From NCBI RefSeq assembly GCF_022662195.1, contig NZ_JAKMCS010000002.1, positions 124,001 through 188,000 on the forward strand: 64,000 bases of DNA. The letters run 5' to 3'. Under the pieces are notes generated by a model that was given only the letters and a program-made list of their open reading frames with translations, ran no database searches and was not told the origin of the DNA. The position numbers were made by a program, and so were the translations under genes. Shown here piece after piece: positions 1 to 8,431 of the stretch (positions within the stretch are counted from its first letter, which is position 1; every line of letters starts with the position of its first letter). This stretch comes from Aestuariivivens insulae (lineage in GTDB: Bacteria; Bacteroidota; Bacteroidia; Flavobacteriales; Flavobacteriaceae).

Positions 1-1587
1 GTTAACCAAGAAGTCGGTTACAATCATACCTATATCGGTTGGCACTAATTTCCCTTTATCGGACCCTACTTTTTCGGTTAAGGTTTTGTCTTTAACAACG
101 CCACCTTGTAGCGTTAATTGGGAGTACTTTCGTGCTTCTCCTTCTACTGTTCCTTTTTCAACGTAATTTCTATTTTGAATGGTCGAGATGGTAGGCGCAT
201 ATGTTGATGGTCTACCAATTCCCAATTCTTCCAATTTTTTAACCAATGAAGCTTCGGTATATCGTGCTGGTGGACGGGTGTAGCGTTCTGTTGCTGTTAT
301 GTAATTATTATATAATGACTCATTCACCTTAAGTGCAGGCAACATGCCCTCCTGCTCTTCCGTTTCATCGTCGGTACCTTCTAAATACACTTTTAAAAAA
401 CCATCAAATTTAATAACCTCTCCGTTTGCCGTAAAGGTTTCATTATGGGTGGAAGCATCAATCTTCACATTGGTACGCTCTAATTGGGCATCGCTCATTT
501 GTGAGGCGATGGATCGCTTCCATATTAATTCGTACAATCTGGCCTGGTCTCTATCGATAGCTATTGAAGAACGGGAAAAATCGGTTGGACGTATTGCTTC
601 GTGAGCTTCTTGTGCCCCTTTTGATTTTCCTGTATAATTTCTTGGTTTGCTATAATTGCTTCCGTAAGTCTTTTCTATTTCTTTTTGGGCGCCTTGTCTG
701 GCTTCGTCTGACAGGTTAACACTATCGGTTCTCATGTAGGTAATCAACCCCGCTTCATATAGGCGCTGTGCCATCGTCATGGTTTTACTTACCGAAAAGT
801 ATAATTTTCTGGAAGCTTCCTGTTGAAGTGTTGATGTTGTAAATGGTGCTGCTGGCGATTTTTTTGCTGGCTTCTTTTCTAAATTGGCCACCTTAAAATT
901 GGCTGAAGCATTTTGTTCCAAGAATTTTTGGGCTTCTTCCTTGGTTGCAAAGTTTTTAGGAAGCTTTGCCCTAAAGGTTTGTCCGTCTTCATTTGAAAAC
1001 TCGGCATCTATTCTATAAGAAGCTTGAGGTGCAAATTCCTGAATTTCGCGTTCACGCTCCACAATTAACCGTACCGATACCGACTGCACACGACCTGCCG
1101 ACAAACCGCCTTTAACCTTGCGCCATAATACAGGTGACAATTCGTAACCTACTATTCTATCCAGTACACGGCGTGCTTGCTGCGCATCTACCAAATCGTA
1201 ATCGATACCACGTGGATTCTCTATGGCTTTTTGAATGGCCGTCTTAGTAATTTCGTGAAAAACAATACGTTTTGTTTTTTCTTTATCGAGTTTTAATGTC
1301 TCTGCCAAATGCCAAGCTATGGCTTCTCCCTCACGGTCCTCATCACTGGCCAACCAAATGGTATCGGCATTTTTGGCAAGTTCCCTTAGTTTTTTTACAA
1401 CCGATTTTTTGTCTTTGGAAACTTCATATTTAGGTTTAAAATCACCGTCAACATCCACACCCAATTCTTTTGAAGGCAGGTCGGATATATGCCCAAAACT
1501 AGATTCAACTTTAAAATCTTTTCCTAAAAATTTCTCTATCGTCTTTGCTTTTGCAGGTGACTCAACTATTACTAAATTCTTTGCCAT
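1..1587 (-). CDS. topA: DNA topoisomerase I (3' end outside window)
   Basis: Type IA topoisomerase, which relaxes negative supercoils through a transient 5'-phosphotyrosyl link. About 529 N-terminal residues are in the window; the rest, including any zinc-finger or basic C-terminal part, lies beyond base 1. The reading frame starts MAKNLVIVESPAKAKTIEKF, the usual family start. The TOPRIM acidic motif DEDREGEA is at about residues 82-89, and the catalytic tyrosine is Tyr284 in GLITYMRTDS. The motif HEAIRPTD follows. The frame is open to the window edge. The ATG at 1585-1587 is chosen because it begins the conserved TOPRIM strand. A TAnnTTTG box lies about 20 bases upstream. Confidence 0.96.
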   Translation of the reverse strand, partial: MAKNLVIVESPAKAKTIEKFLGKDFKVESSFGHISDLPSKELGVDVDGDFKPKYEVSKDKKSVVKKLRELAKNADTIWLASDEDREGEAIAWHLAETLKLDKEKTKRIVFHEITKTAIQKAIENPRGIDYDLVDAQQARRVLDRIVGYELSPVLWRKVKGGLSAGRVQSVSVRLIVEREREIQEFAPQASYRIDAEFSNEDGQTFRAKLPKNFATKEEAQKFLEQNASANFKVANLEKKPAKKSPAAPFTTSTLQQEASRKLYFSVSKTMTMAQRLYEAGLITYMRTDSVNLSDEARQGAQKEIEKTYGSNYSKPRNYTGKSKGAQEAHEAIRPTDFSRSSIAIDRDQARLYELIWKRSIASQMSDAQLERTNVKIDASTHNETFTANGEVIKFDGFLKVYLEGTDDETEEQEGMLPALKVNESLYNNYITATERYTRPPARYTEASLVKKLEELGIGRPSTYAPTISTIQNRNYVEKGTVEGEARKYSQLTLQGGVVKDKTLTEKVGSDKGKLVPTDIGMIVTDFLVN

Positions 1588-1605
1588 ACTCAATTTTTCA
1601 GGCTA

Positions 1606-1613
1606 CAAATGTA
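1606..1613 (-). promoter_or_regulatory. -7 box for topA
   Basis: On the minus strand this reads TACATTTG, an exact match to the Bacteroidota -7 consensus TAnnTTTG, 19 bases upstream of the topA start codon. No convincing -33 TTTG is seen at the expected spacing, so this is a half-supported promoter. Confidence 0.45.
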
Positions 1614-1668
1614 TGTGAAAATTTTTTTATGCACCTAATTTTATACCGCCAGACATACATTTTAAAGC

Positions 1669-1703
1669 AAAAAAAACCTGTACTTAAGATAATAAATACA
1701 GGC
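1669..1703 (-). terminator. Intrinsic terminator after the membrane-protein pair
   Basis: Reading the minus strand, CCTGTA (1702-1697) pairs with TACAGG (1682-1677), with further A-T pairing inside, and is followed by a run of eight T (1676-1669). It lies just after the stop of the 255-residue membrane protein gene and separates it from topA. Confidence 0.75.
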
Positions 1704-1725
1704 TTTAACTAATTTTAAATATATT

Positions 1726-2493
1726 TTATTCTGAAGTTTGACCTATTGAATCTATTTCATGTGTTTCATTAAAACCTATGGATTCCTTGTAAATAAAATA
1801 TGCTGGCAAGTAAGCAAAACTAGCAGTTACAAGCACTCCTACAAAACACATTATCATACCAACCAACTGAGCTACAATTGAAGAAACCAACAACAGCCCA
1901 AAAGTTATCAGCCATTTTTTATTCCCCAATTTAAACCCAACTTTTACAATCTCTGAAGCTGTCAAATCTGGATTAAATGCATAGATCACATTTATCAGTG
2001 CTATAGGAACCATAACATAAAAGATAGGCAGTACACATAGAAGCGTAGCCACTAAACTAATACCAAATGTTATAGCTGCTAATTTTATGGTTTTTCCCAA
2101 ATAAGGCCTTTTAAAAAAATAAAAATAATCGTCTGACCCTGCCTCGTTCAAGTCTTTAATCTTGCATATTCTATAAAAAGCCGATTTTAGCCCAAAGCCT
2201 ATTATCATAGCGAAAAAAGAAAATATAACCATGAATATGTAGAACGGAATAAGGATTGCAAAATTAACATCTTGACCATGCTGAAAAATCTCTGGATCGA
2301 ATAACCCCATAGCAATTAAAGGCAAATACATAATAATGTAGAATGGAATCATTAACCCGAAGGTCAACAACAACATAACCAACCCCTGCACCCATACTTT
2401 TTTAAACAGCTCGATTGACTTGTTAAAAATATCGCCAAAATCTAAGGCTTTGGCATTTTCAATTTTTTTTACAATAGCATTAGTTGCATCCAT
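1726..2493 (-). CDS. Polytopic membrane protein, paralogue of the upstream gene
   Basis: A 255-residue integral membrane protein of unknown function. Hydrophobic stretches lie at about residues 33-65, 76-107, 135-173 and 195-236, so it probably has six or more membrane spans. It resembles the gene directly upstream (2510-3280) along its length: both have an N-terminal segment with KALDFG followed by a lysine-tryptophan pair, then FYRICK, DDYFYFFK and GNKKWLITFG, and both end with a YFIYK/FFIYK motif before a glycine-phenylalanine pair. The two are 16 bases apart and end at a shared terminator, so they are probably co-transcribed products of a tandem duplication. There is no signal peptide or enzyme motif. 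An organising or transport role is possible but not shown. Confidence 0.85.
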   Translation of the reverse strand: MDATNAIVKKIENAKALDFGDIFNKSIELFKKVWVQGLVMLLLTFGLMIPFYIIMYLPLIAMGLFDPEIFQHGQDVNFAILIPFYIFMVIFSFFAMIIGFGLKSAFYRICKIKDLNEAGSDDYFYFFKRPYLGKTIKLAAITFGISLVATLLCVLPIFYVMVPIALINVIYAFNPDLTASEIVKVGFKLGNKKWLITFGLLLVSSIVAQLVGMIMCFVGVLVTASFAYLPAYFIYKESIGFNETHEIDSIGQTSE

Positions 2494-2509
2494 ATTTAAT
2501 GTATTAAAT

Positions 2510-3280
2510 TTAATAATCTAGATTATCCCTTACGCCTATTTGGTCTATTTCACTCACATTGTCAAAACCTACTACATCTTTATAAATAAAGAATACAGGT
2601 AAATACACAATGGACATGGTAAATAGCAAGCCAATAACACACCCCAATATACCTAACATAGCTAAAATACCAGTCACGAATATGGTTCCGAAAGTAATCA
2701 ACCATTTTTTGTTCCCAATTCTAAAACTGGCCTTTACAACTTCCATTTCGGTTAAATGTGGATTGTTAGAATACACTATAGCAAAATAGGACAAGGGTAC
2801 AAAAACATAAATAAATGGGATAAACAGCATTAATTGGGCCACCGTACCTATCCCGGTATGGATAATACCCAACATTAACAACTTGGAAAAATGTTCTTTT
2901 TTGAAGAAATAGAAATAGTCATCCGTTACATTTTCATTTAAATAGGTTTGCTTGCATATTCTATAAAACCCTCCCATTAATACCAAAGACAAGGTCGTTA
3001 AAATAATATTCTGAGGAATTGAATAAAGTATATTAGTAGCCTGTAATTCAGCAAGCATTTCTACACTAAATCCATCTTCAAAATTATAAGCATAAGGTGA
3101 AAGCCCAACTATACCGAAAATAAAATTCACAACAAGGGCACATGCCATTAAGATTAAAACAACAAGAAAACCTTTTAACCATATTTTTTTAAAAAAATCA
3201 ATAGAATCGGATATTATACTACCAAAATCCAGGGCTTTTGCATTGTTTATTTTATTAGTTAACGACTCCAGTGTATTCAT
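2510..3280 (-). CDS. Polytopic membrane protein, paralogue of the downstream gene
   Basis: A 256-residue integral membrane protein of unknown function and the first of a tandem pair. It shares with its neighbour the N-terminal KALDFG segment, FYRICK, DDYFYFFK and GNKKWLITFG. Hydrophobic regions lie near residues 35-60, 85-105, 140-170 and 195-235. The C-terminal tail after the last span is short and acidic (DQIGVRD), as in the paralogue (DSIGQTS). A terminator (3332-3356) separates it from the broken lipoprotein gene upstream, so it needs a promoter within about 50 bases of its start; none is clear by eye. Confidence 0.85.
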   Translation of the reverse strand: MNTLESLTNKINNAKALDFGSIISDSIDFFKKIWLKGFLVVLILMACALVVNFIFGIVGLSPYAYNFEDGFSVEMLAELQATNILYSIPQNIILTTLSLVLMGGFYRICKQTYLNENVTDDYFYFFKKEHFSKLLMLGIIHTGIGTVAQLMLFIPFIYVFVPLSYFAIVYSNNPHLTEMEVVKASFRIGNKKWLITFGTIFVTGILAMLGILGCVIGLLFTMSIVYLPVFFIYKDVVGFDNVSEIDQIGVRDNLDY

Positions 3281-3331
3281 AAATTTTGGCTTTGGTTAAT
3301 TTGTTAGTGGTTAAAGATAAAAATTATCCAT

Positions 3332-3356
3332 AAAAAAATCCTGTCGAAACAGGATT
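3332..3356 (-). terminator. Intrinsic terminator after the LVIVD gene
   Basis: On the minus strand AATCCTGT (3356-3349) pairs with ACAGGATT (3344-3337) around a 4-base loop and is followed by a T run (3336-3332). It lies 26 bases past the downstream stop of the LVIVD-repeat gene (3383), which shows that transcription is expected to run to that second stop and not to end at the internal one. Confidence 0.85.
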
Positions 3357-3382
3357 CTTACAAAATACGTCATCAATACTAA

Positions 3383-4624
3383 TTATAATGAAAACGTACT
3401 GATTAACTGCACATCGTTTTCTAAGTATTCGTATTGGTAGATGGTATTATCTCCAATCATCAATAAAGCATTCTGAAGCGGAATGACATCTTTAGATTGA
3501 ATATCCTTAATGGTTTTAACTGGTTTAACATCCAGAGGGTCTGCTTTACTGAACAACTTTAGGCCAGCCGTACCATCGCATACAAACAACATATTGCCCT
3601 TCACCCCTAACCCTTAAGGATTTCCCAAAGTATAACGCCCTACCAGTTCTGGAGATGCCTTATCGCTTATATCAATAACCTCCAAAACACTTTCCTGTTG
3701 TCCACAAGGGTTACCACCACGCAACGTTAAATAGGCATAGTCACCATCAACGACAACAGGATCACAACCTTGCCAATGTGTAAATTCTGAAATAAATTCT
3801 GGTGATGCCGGATTGTCCAAACCATAAATATACATCCCATTGGTACTTCCTAAATACAAATAGCCTTCGGCATGAAACATCGTTTCTATATTCCACCCTG
3901 CATACTGCGTATTTTTCAATACGGGAGTTTTTAAATTATCAATATTAAAGACATCCATTTTATGGTCTCCTACGGTATACAAATACTTATCAACTATCTG
4001 AAAACGCGCCAATGAACCACCCTGTCCAACAGTAGACTCTGCTGAAGCTAAAAAATTACCATCAAAGACCACATCTATAAGCTCCCCTCCTGTATTTCTA
4101 TCTGCTTTTTTTCTAAGTTCCCGCTTTAATGTCCACCCAACGATAATCGCATTCTGATTGTCAAAGTCACCATAATCCAAAGCTTCGGCCTCAACAGGTA
4201 TCTGGTAATCATAAAAATCGAACACATCCTCAAGGCGTTCTACCAATGCTACTGAATTAATACTAGAAATATCAAATACCAACAAATCGGTAGCGCTATC
4301 GGCATACAAATGATTGTCCTTAACCGAAATATCCTCATTTTTAGGAATCTCAATAAAAGCTATAGCATTGGGTTGTTCTGGTTGTGAATTATCGATAACA
4401 TGAACCCCATCTACATCTCCTACAAAAATATAATCCTGATAGGCATAAATTTTACCAGCCTCTTCTATGGCTTGCGCCGATTTAATTGCAACCGACTTCC
4501 TAAAATCGGCCTTACTCATAATTTGGGGCGTCGCCACTTGAACAAATTCGTATTCAGAACCATCATTGTCACAAGAAAAAGCAACAACAAGAATCAAGGT
4601 TAAAAAAAGATAGTTTAGTTTCAT
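3383..4624 (-). pseudogene. LVIVD-repeat lipoprotein, interrupted by an in-frame stop
   Basis: The gene encodes a secreted lipoprotein of the LVIVD (beta-propeller-like) repeat type. It has a signal peptide ending in a lipobox (VVAFSCDN) and repeats such as YIFVGDVDGVHVID, LLVFDIS and LEVIDISDKASPELVG. A TAA at 3614-3616 stops the frame after 336 residues (RYTLGNP). The same frame continues without any shift (GLGVKGNMLFVCDGTAGLKLF) for 76 more codons to a normal stop at 3383 and a terminator. Relatives usually read NPYGLG here, so the TAA most simply replaces a Tyr codon. The options are a nonsense mutation, a base-call error, or readthrough. The 336-residue product may still fold in part. 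The 73-codon piece alone, from a GTG at 3604, is not a credible separate gene. Confidence 0.85.
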
Positions 4625-4723
4625 AGTCAGTAGTTTTTATAACTATGATGCAAACAGATTAAAATAGTTGCGTTAAAATGTTTACTTTTTTTACAAACTA
4701 TCAAAAAATTTAAAACTGCCACT

Positions 4724-4755
4724 TTGTCACAAAACACAAATTAATTGTATCTTTG
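4724..4755 (+). promoter_or_regulatory. Promoter for miaB
   Basis: A Bacteroidota-type promoter: TTG at 4724-4726 (within TTTG), a 21-base spacer, then TATCTTTG at 4748-4755, matching TAnnTTTG. The predicted start of transcription is just after 4760, about 50 bases before the ATG chosen for miaB. Confidence 0.7.
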
Positions 4756-4812
4756 CACCTGTCTTAAAGCAAGCAGGCATGAATATTGACCATTAGGGTT
4801 AACTCGAGTTTT

Positions 4813-6261
4813 ATGGAAAAGATAATTGACGAAAAAAAACAAGGCGAATCGCTAATCTTAGAACAAAAAGATGGCAATACCCGCAAACTCTTTATTGAAA
4901 GTTACGGTTGCCAAATGAATTTTAGTGATAGTGAAATTGTAGCTTCAATATTAGCAAACGAAGGCTATAACACCACACAGCAATTAGAAGACGCCGATTT
5001 GGTTTTGGTAAATACCTGCTCTATTCGTGATAAAGCAGAACAAACCGTACGTAAGCGTCTCGAAAAATACAACGCCGTAAAAAAAATAAACCCAACCATG
5101 AAGGTTGGTGTATTGGGCTGTATGGCCGAACGCCTTAAAAGCAAATTTTTAGAAGAAGAAAAAATTGTGGATCTCGTTGTAGGTCCAGACGCTTATAAAG
5201 ATTTACCCAATCTCCTTTCTGAAGTTGATGAAGGTAGGGATGCCATAAACGTTATCCTTTCCAAAGAAGAAACCTACGGCGACATTTCACCTGTGCGCCT
5301 TAACAGCAATGGCGTTTCCGCTTTTGTTTCCATTACACGTGGGTGCGATAATATGTGCACCTTCTGTGTTGTACCGTTTACCAGAGGTCGCGAACGCAGT
5401 AGGGACCCACAAAGTATTTTGGAAGAGGTGAACGACCTTTGGAACAAGGGTTACAAAGAAGTCACCCTACTAGGCCAGAATGTAGACAGTTATTTATGGT
5501 ATGGTGGCGGATTGAAAAAAGATTTCGAGAAAGCCAGTGATTTGCAAAAAGCTACGGCAACCAATTTTGCAAACCTATTGGAACTTTGCGCCAAAGCACA
5601 ACCCAAAATGCGTTTTCGATTTTCAACATCTAATCCGCAAGACATGACCTTAGATGTTATTGAAACCATGGCCCAGTACAATAATATTTGTAATTATATC
5701 CATTTACCGGTTCAAAGTGGCAGCAATCGCATTTTAAAGGAAATGAACAGGCAACATACCAGAGAAGAGTATTTTGAGTTAATAGACAATATTAAACGTC
5801 TTATCCCAGATTGTGCTATTAGCCAGGACATGATTGCCGGCTTCCCAACAGAAACTGAAGAAGATCATCAAGATACCCTAAGCCTAATGGAATATGTGAA
5901 ATATGACTTCGGATTTATGTTCGCTTATTCTGAACGCCCAGGCACCTTGGCTGAACGTAAAATGGAAGACGACATTCCCGAGGACACCAAAAAACGCCGA
6001 TTGAACGAAATTATACAGCTGCAACAAAAACACAGCCTCTACAGAACCCAACAACATGTTGGTAAAGTTGAAGAAGTATTGATTGAAAAGTCTTCAAAAA
6101 AATCGGATGCCCATTGGTCTGGACGTAACAGCCAAAACACCGTGGTGGTATTCCCTAAGGATAACTATAAAGTAGGCGATTTTGTAAATGTAAAAATAAC
6201 CGACTGCACCAGTGCCACACTTATTGGTGAAGCGGTAGGGTTGTCAATGAACAATAGTTAA
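4813..6261 (+). CDS. miaB: tRNA (N6-dimethylallyl-A37) methylthiotransferase MiaB
   Basis: Radical-SAM enzyme that adds a methylthio group to i6A37 of tRNAs reading UNN codons, using two iron-sulfur clusters. The N-terminal UPF0004 domain has its three cysteines ([22 protein letters not shown]). The radical-SAM motif is GCDNMCTFC (CxxxCxxC), followed by a TRAM domain ([13 protein letters not shown] to the end). A start at TTG 4786 would add nine residues. The ATG at 4813 ([11 protein letters not shown]) is preferred because it begins the conserved N-terminus and is not a rare codon. The length of about 482 residues is normal. It is the first gene of a run continuing with the sigma-54 activator and lptE. 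Confidence 0.96.
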   Translation: MEKIIDEKKQGESLILEQKDGNTRKLFIESYGCQMNFSDSEIVASILANEGYNTTQQLEDADLVLVNTCSIRDKAEQTVRKRLEKYNAVKKINPTMKVGVLGCMAERLKSKFLEEEKIVDLVVGPDAYKDLPNLLSEVDEGRDAINVILSKEETYGDISPVRLNSNGVSAFVSITRGCDNMCTFCVVPFTRGRERSRDPQSILEEVNDLWNKGYKEVTLLGQNVDSYLWYGGGLKKDFEKASDLQKATATNFANLLELCAKAQPKMRFRFSTSNPQDMTLDVIETMAQYNNICNYIHLPVQSGSNRILKEMNRQHTREEYFELIDNIKRLIPDCAISQDMIAGFPTETEEDHQDTLSLMEYVKYDFGFMFAYSERPGTLAERKMEDDIPEDTKKRRLNEIIQLQQKHSLYRTQQHVGKVEEVLIEKSSKKSDAHWSGRNSQNTVVVFPKDNYKVGDFVNVKITDCTSATLIGEAVGLSMNNS

Positions 6262-6331
6262 TTAAAAATGAATAATAATCAACGAAAAATCAAAACATTA
6301 TTCATTATTAACTATTAATTAATAATTATTC

Positions 6332-7603
6332 ATGGAATCAGTTCAAGCCATAAAACAACGTTTTGGAATCATTGGGAATACCGCAGCATTAAACCGTGCT
6401 ATTGAAAAAGCCATTCAGGTAGCCCCAACCGATATCTCGGTTTTGGTTACTGGAGAAAGCGGTGTTGGTAAGGAAAGCATCCCAAAGATCATACATCAAC
6501 TATCACACAGAAAGCACAATAAATATATTGCTGTAAACTGTGGAGCCATTCCAGAAGGCACTATAGACAGTGAATTGTTCGGACACGAAAAAGGTTCTTT
6601 TACAGGAGCCACCCAAACCCGACAAGGCTATTTTGAAGTGGCCGATGGCGGTACCATTTTTTTAGATGAAGTTGGCGAGTTACCGCTTACCACACAAGTG
6701 CGCTTATTACGTGTTTTGGAAAATGGTGAGTTTATAAAAGTAGGTTCCAGTAAGGTTCAAAAAACCAATGTACGCATTGTGGCCGCTACCAATGTAAACA
6801 TGTTCGAAGCTATCGAGAAAGAAAAATTCCGGGAAGATTTATACTACCGCTTAAGTACGGTGGACATTCATTTACCCCCATTACGAGATCGTCAGGACGA
6901 TATCCATTTGCTGTTTCGAAAATTTGCCAGCGACTTTGCCATAAAGTACAAAATGCCAACAATTAAATTAACCGACAACGCCATACAGGTGCTTTTAAAA
7001 CACCGTTGGAGTGGCAATATTCGTCAGTTAAGAAATATTGCCGAGCAGTTATCGGTTTTAGAACAAGATAGAACCATTACCGCCGAAACCCTACGCAGTT
7101 ATTTACCAGCAACAGCCAGCACCAATTTGCCTGCAGTGATTAAAACCTCTAAATCTGAAAGTGATTTTAGCAGCGAGCGGGAAATTTTATATAAGGTACT
7201 TTTCGATATGAAAAGCGACCTTAACGATTTAAAGAAGCTCACCATGGAACTTATGAAATCTGGAAATGTTAAAGATGTTGAAAAAGACCATGAAGGCCTA
7301 ATCCAAAAAATATACGGTAACGACGATTTTGAAGAGGGCGATGAATTTGAAGCCGCTAACGACACCCCAGAAGTATTGTCCATTCCCGAACACAGCCCAA
7401 GTACTGAAAACGTTTCAAGTGCCGACAAATACCACTTTGCAGAAGAGGTTGAAGAAGAGGAAACGCTATCGTTACATGATAAAGAATTGGAATTAATAAA
7501 AAAATCGCTTGAACGTCACAACGGAAAACGTAAATTAGCAGCTGCAGAATTGGGCATAAGCGAACGTACCTTATACCGAAAAATTAAACAATACGATCTA
7601 TAA
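6332..7603 (+). CDS. Sigma-54-dependent AAA+ transcription activator (no receiver domain)
   Basis: Enhancer-binding protein that remodels RNA polymerase-sigma54 with ATP. The AAA+ domain starts almost at residue 10. Walker A is GESGVGKE (41-48), the sigma-54 contact loop is GSFTGA (88-93, the usual motif being GAFTGA), Walker B is GGTIFLDE (106-113), and the arginine-rich region follows (FREDLYYRL, LPPLRDR). An acidic linker of about 100 residues leads to a Fis-type helix-turn-helix at the C-terminus (AAAELGISERTLYRKIKQ). There is no N-terminal receiver, GAF or PAS domain, so control must come from its level, a partner, or the linker. It lies between miaB and lptE. The groES gene 2.3 kb downstream has a sigma-54-like promoter, a possible target by inference only. 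Confidence 0.93.
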   Translation: MESVQAIKQRFGIIGNTAALNRAIEKAIQVAPTDISVLVTGESGVGKESIPKIIHQLSHRKHNKYIAVNCGAIPEGTIDSELFGHEKGSFTGATQTRQGYFEVADGGTIFLDEVGELPLTTQVRLLRVLENGEFIKVGSSKVQKTNVRIVAATNVNMFEAIEKEKFREDLYYRLSTVDIHLPPLRDRQDDIHLLFRKFASDFAIKYKMPTIKLTDNAIQVLLKHRWSGNIRQLRNIAEQLSVLEQDRTITAETLRSYLPATASTNLPAVIKTSKSESDFSSEREILYKVLFDMKSDLNDLKKLTMELMKSGNVKDVEKDHEGLIQKIYGNDDFEEGDEFEAANDTPEVLSIPEHSPSTENVSSADKYHFAEEVEEEETLSLHDKELELIKKSLERHNGKRKLAAAELGISERTLYRKIKQYDL

Positions 7604-7604
7604 A

Positions 7605-7624
7605 CAGTAGGCAGTTGCAGTCTC
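7605..7624 (+). repeat. Period-7 CAGT array after the sigma-54 activator gene
   Basis: Three CAGT units spaced 7 and 6 bases apart (CAGTAGG, CAGTTG, CAGTCTC) begin two bases after the stop codon. The same unit in the same sense orientation follows rodA, rsgA and the aminotransferase gene. Confidence 0.6.
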
Positions 7625-7669
7625 CGTTAATCGTATACGTTAGCGAGATGACAAAATAAATAATCCAAA

Positions 7670-7736
7670 TTTGGCGGCTAGGGCGTCACACTGAGCGCAG
7701 TCGAAGTGCAGTCGAAGTGCTCTCAAAGCCACCAAA
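7670..7736. repeat. Palindromic intergenic element, copy 1
   Basis: A 67-base element with end repeats TTTGGCGGCT (7670-7679) and AGCCACCAAA (7727-7736). The minus strand of the interior reads GAGAGCACTTCGACTG, then CGCTCAGTGTGACG, and contains a partial duplication of its CTTCGACTGC unit. It shares ends and core with copies at 8281-8330 and 30245-30311. It lies between two genes on the same strand. Confidence 0.7.
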
Positions 7737-7775
7737 AATAAAAAACGAAAGGGTTAACAAAGTACAGACCAAGAC

Positions 7776-8285
7776 ATGAAACTATTAAAATACATTCTTT
7801 TACCATTAATTAGTTTAACCACTTATGGCTGTAAAGTCCAGTACGGTTTCACCCAACCCAGTTCAATAGAAGCCGACACCTTTCAAGTAAACCGATTTGA
7901 AAATACATCGCTATTGTTTGAACCTGGCTTAGATTTACAGTTTCAAAACACACTTCAGGATTTAATACAGGACCAGACTAACTATAGGCTGGAAACCTCT
8001 AACGCAGATCTAGTTTACGAAGGCGAAATAACCGATTACAGAATATCCCCTACTACTGCAACTTCAGACAATAGAGCCGCACAAAATAGGTTAACCATTA
8101 CCGTAAAAGTTAATTTTTATAATAAAAACAACGAAGAGGACAATGTTGAAAACAAAACATTTTCATTCTTTTACGATTATCCTGGGAGTGCTCAACTTAT
8201 AGGATCCCAAAAGGCAACAGCACACGAAGAGATTTTTGAACGCATAACCCAAGATATAGTTAACGCAACCTTGGCCAAATGGTAG
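7776..8285 (+). CDS. lptE: LptE-like outer-membrane LPS-assembly lipoprotein
   Basis: A 169-residue lipoprotein (signal peptide with cysteine at LTTYGCKVQ). It has the LptE-like layout seen in Bacteroidota: YGFTQPSSI after the lipobox, a VNRFENTS strand, DLVYEGEITDYRISP, a VKVNFYN strand and a C-terminal FERITQDIVNATLAKW helix. LptE works with the LptD barrel to place lipopolysaccharide in the outer leaflet. The order miaB, sigma-54 activator, lptE, TPR-like protein, secG is the arrangement expected in flavobacteria, which supports the name because the family is poorly conserved. The start is the ATG before the hydrophobic signal segment. Palindromic repeats lie on both sides. Confidence 0.82.
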   Translation: MKLLKYILLPLISLTTYGCKVQYGFTQPSSIEADTFQVNRFENTSLLFEPGLDLQFQNTLQDLIQDQTNYRLETSNADLVYEGEITDYRISPTTATSDNRAAQNRLTITVKVNFYNKNNEEDNVENKTFSFFYDYPGSAQLIGSQKATAHEEIFERITQDIVNATLAKW

Positions 8286-8330
8286 CTTCGAGAGCACTTC
8301 AACTGCCGTTAGTGTGACACCCCAGCTACC
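8281..8330. repeat. Palindromic intergenic element, copy 2
   Basis: GGTAGCT (8281-8287) and AGCTACC (8324-8330) flank a core GAGAGCACTTCAACTG and AGTGTGACACC that matches the minus strand of copy 1. The first bases overlap the last codons of lptE, whose stop codon TAG lies inside the end repeat. Confidence 0.65.
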
Positions 8331-8431
8331 AATTTTTAGACCTTGAAGAACACCATTTTGAGGGTTTAGCCCCTCGAAACCACCATGCTAAAAAGAAAAA
8401 CATATATATTTGTTTTAATTAAAACAAGCCA

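Noticed and set aside
3383-3604. Separate 73-codon gene starting at GTG 3604
   Set aside because: It is in frame with the upstream lipoprotein, begins in the middle of an LVIVD repeat and has no signal or promoter of its own; it is the severed end of that gene.
4786-4812. TTG start nine codons upstream for miaB
   Set aside because: The ATG at 4813 begins the conserved N-terminus, and the extra residues lie in the leader of the promoter at 4724-4755.
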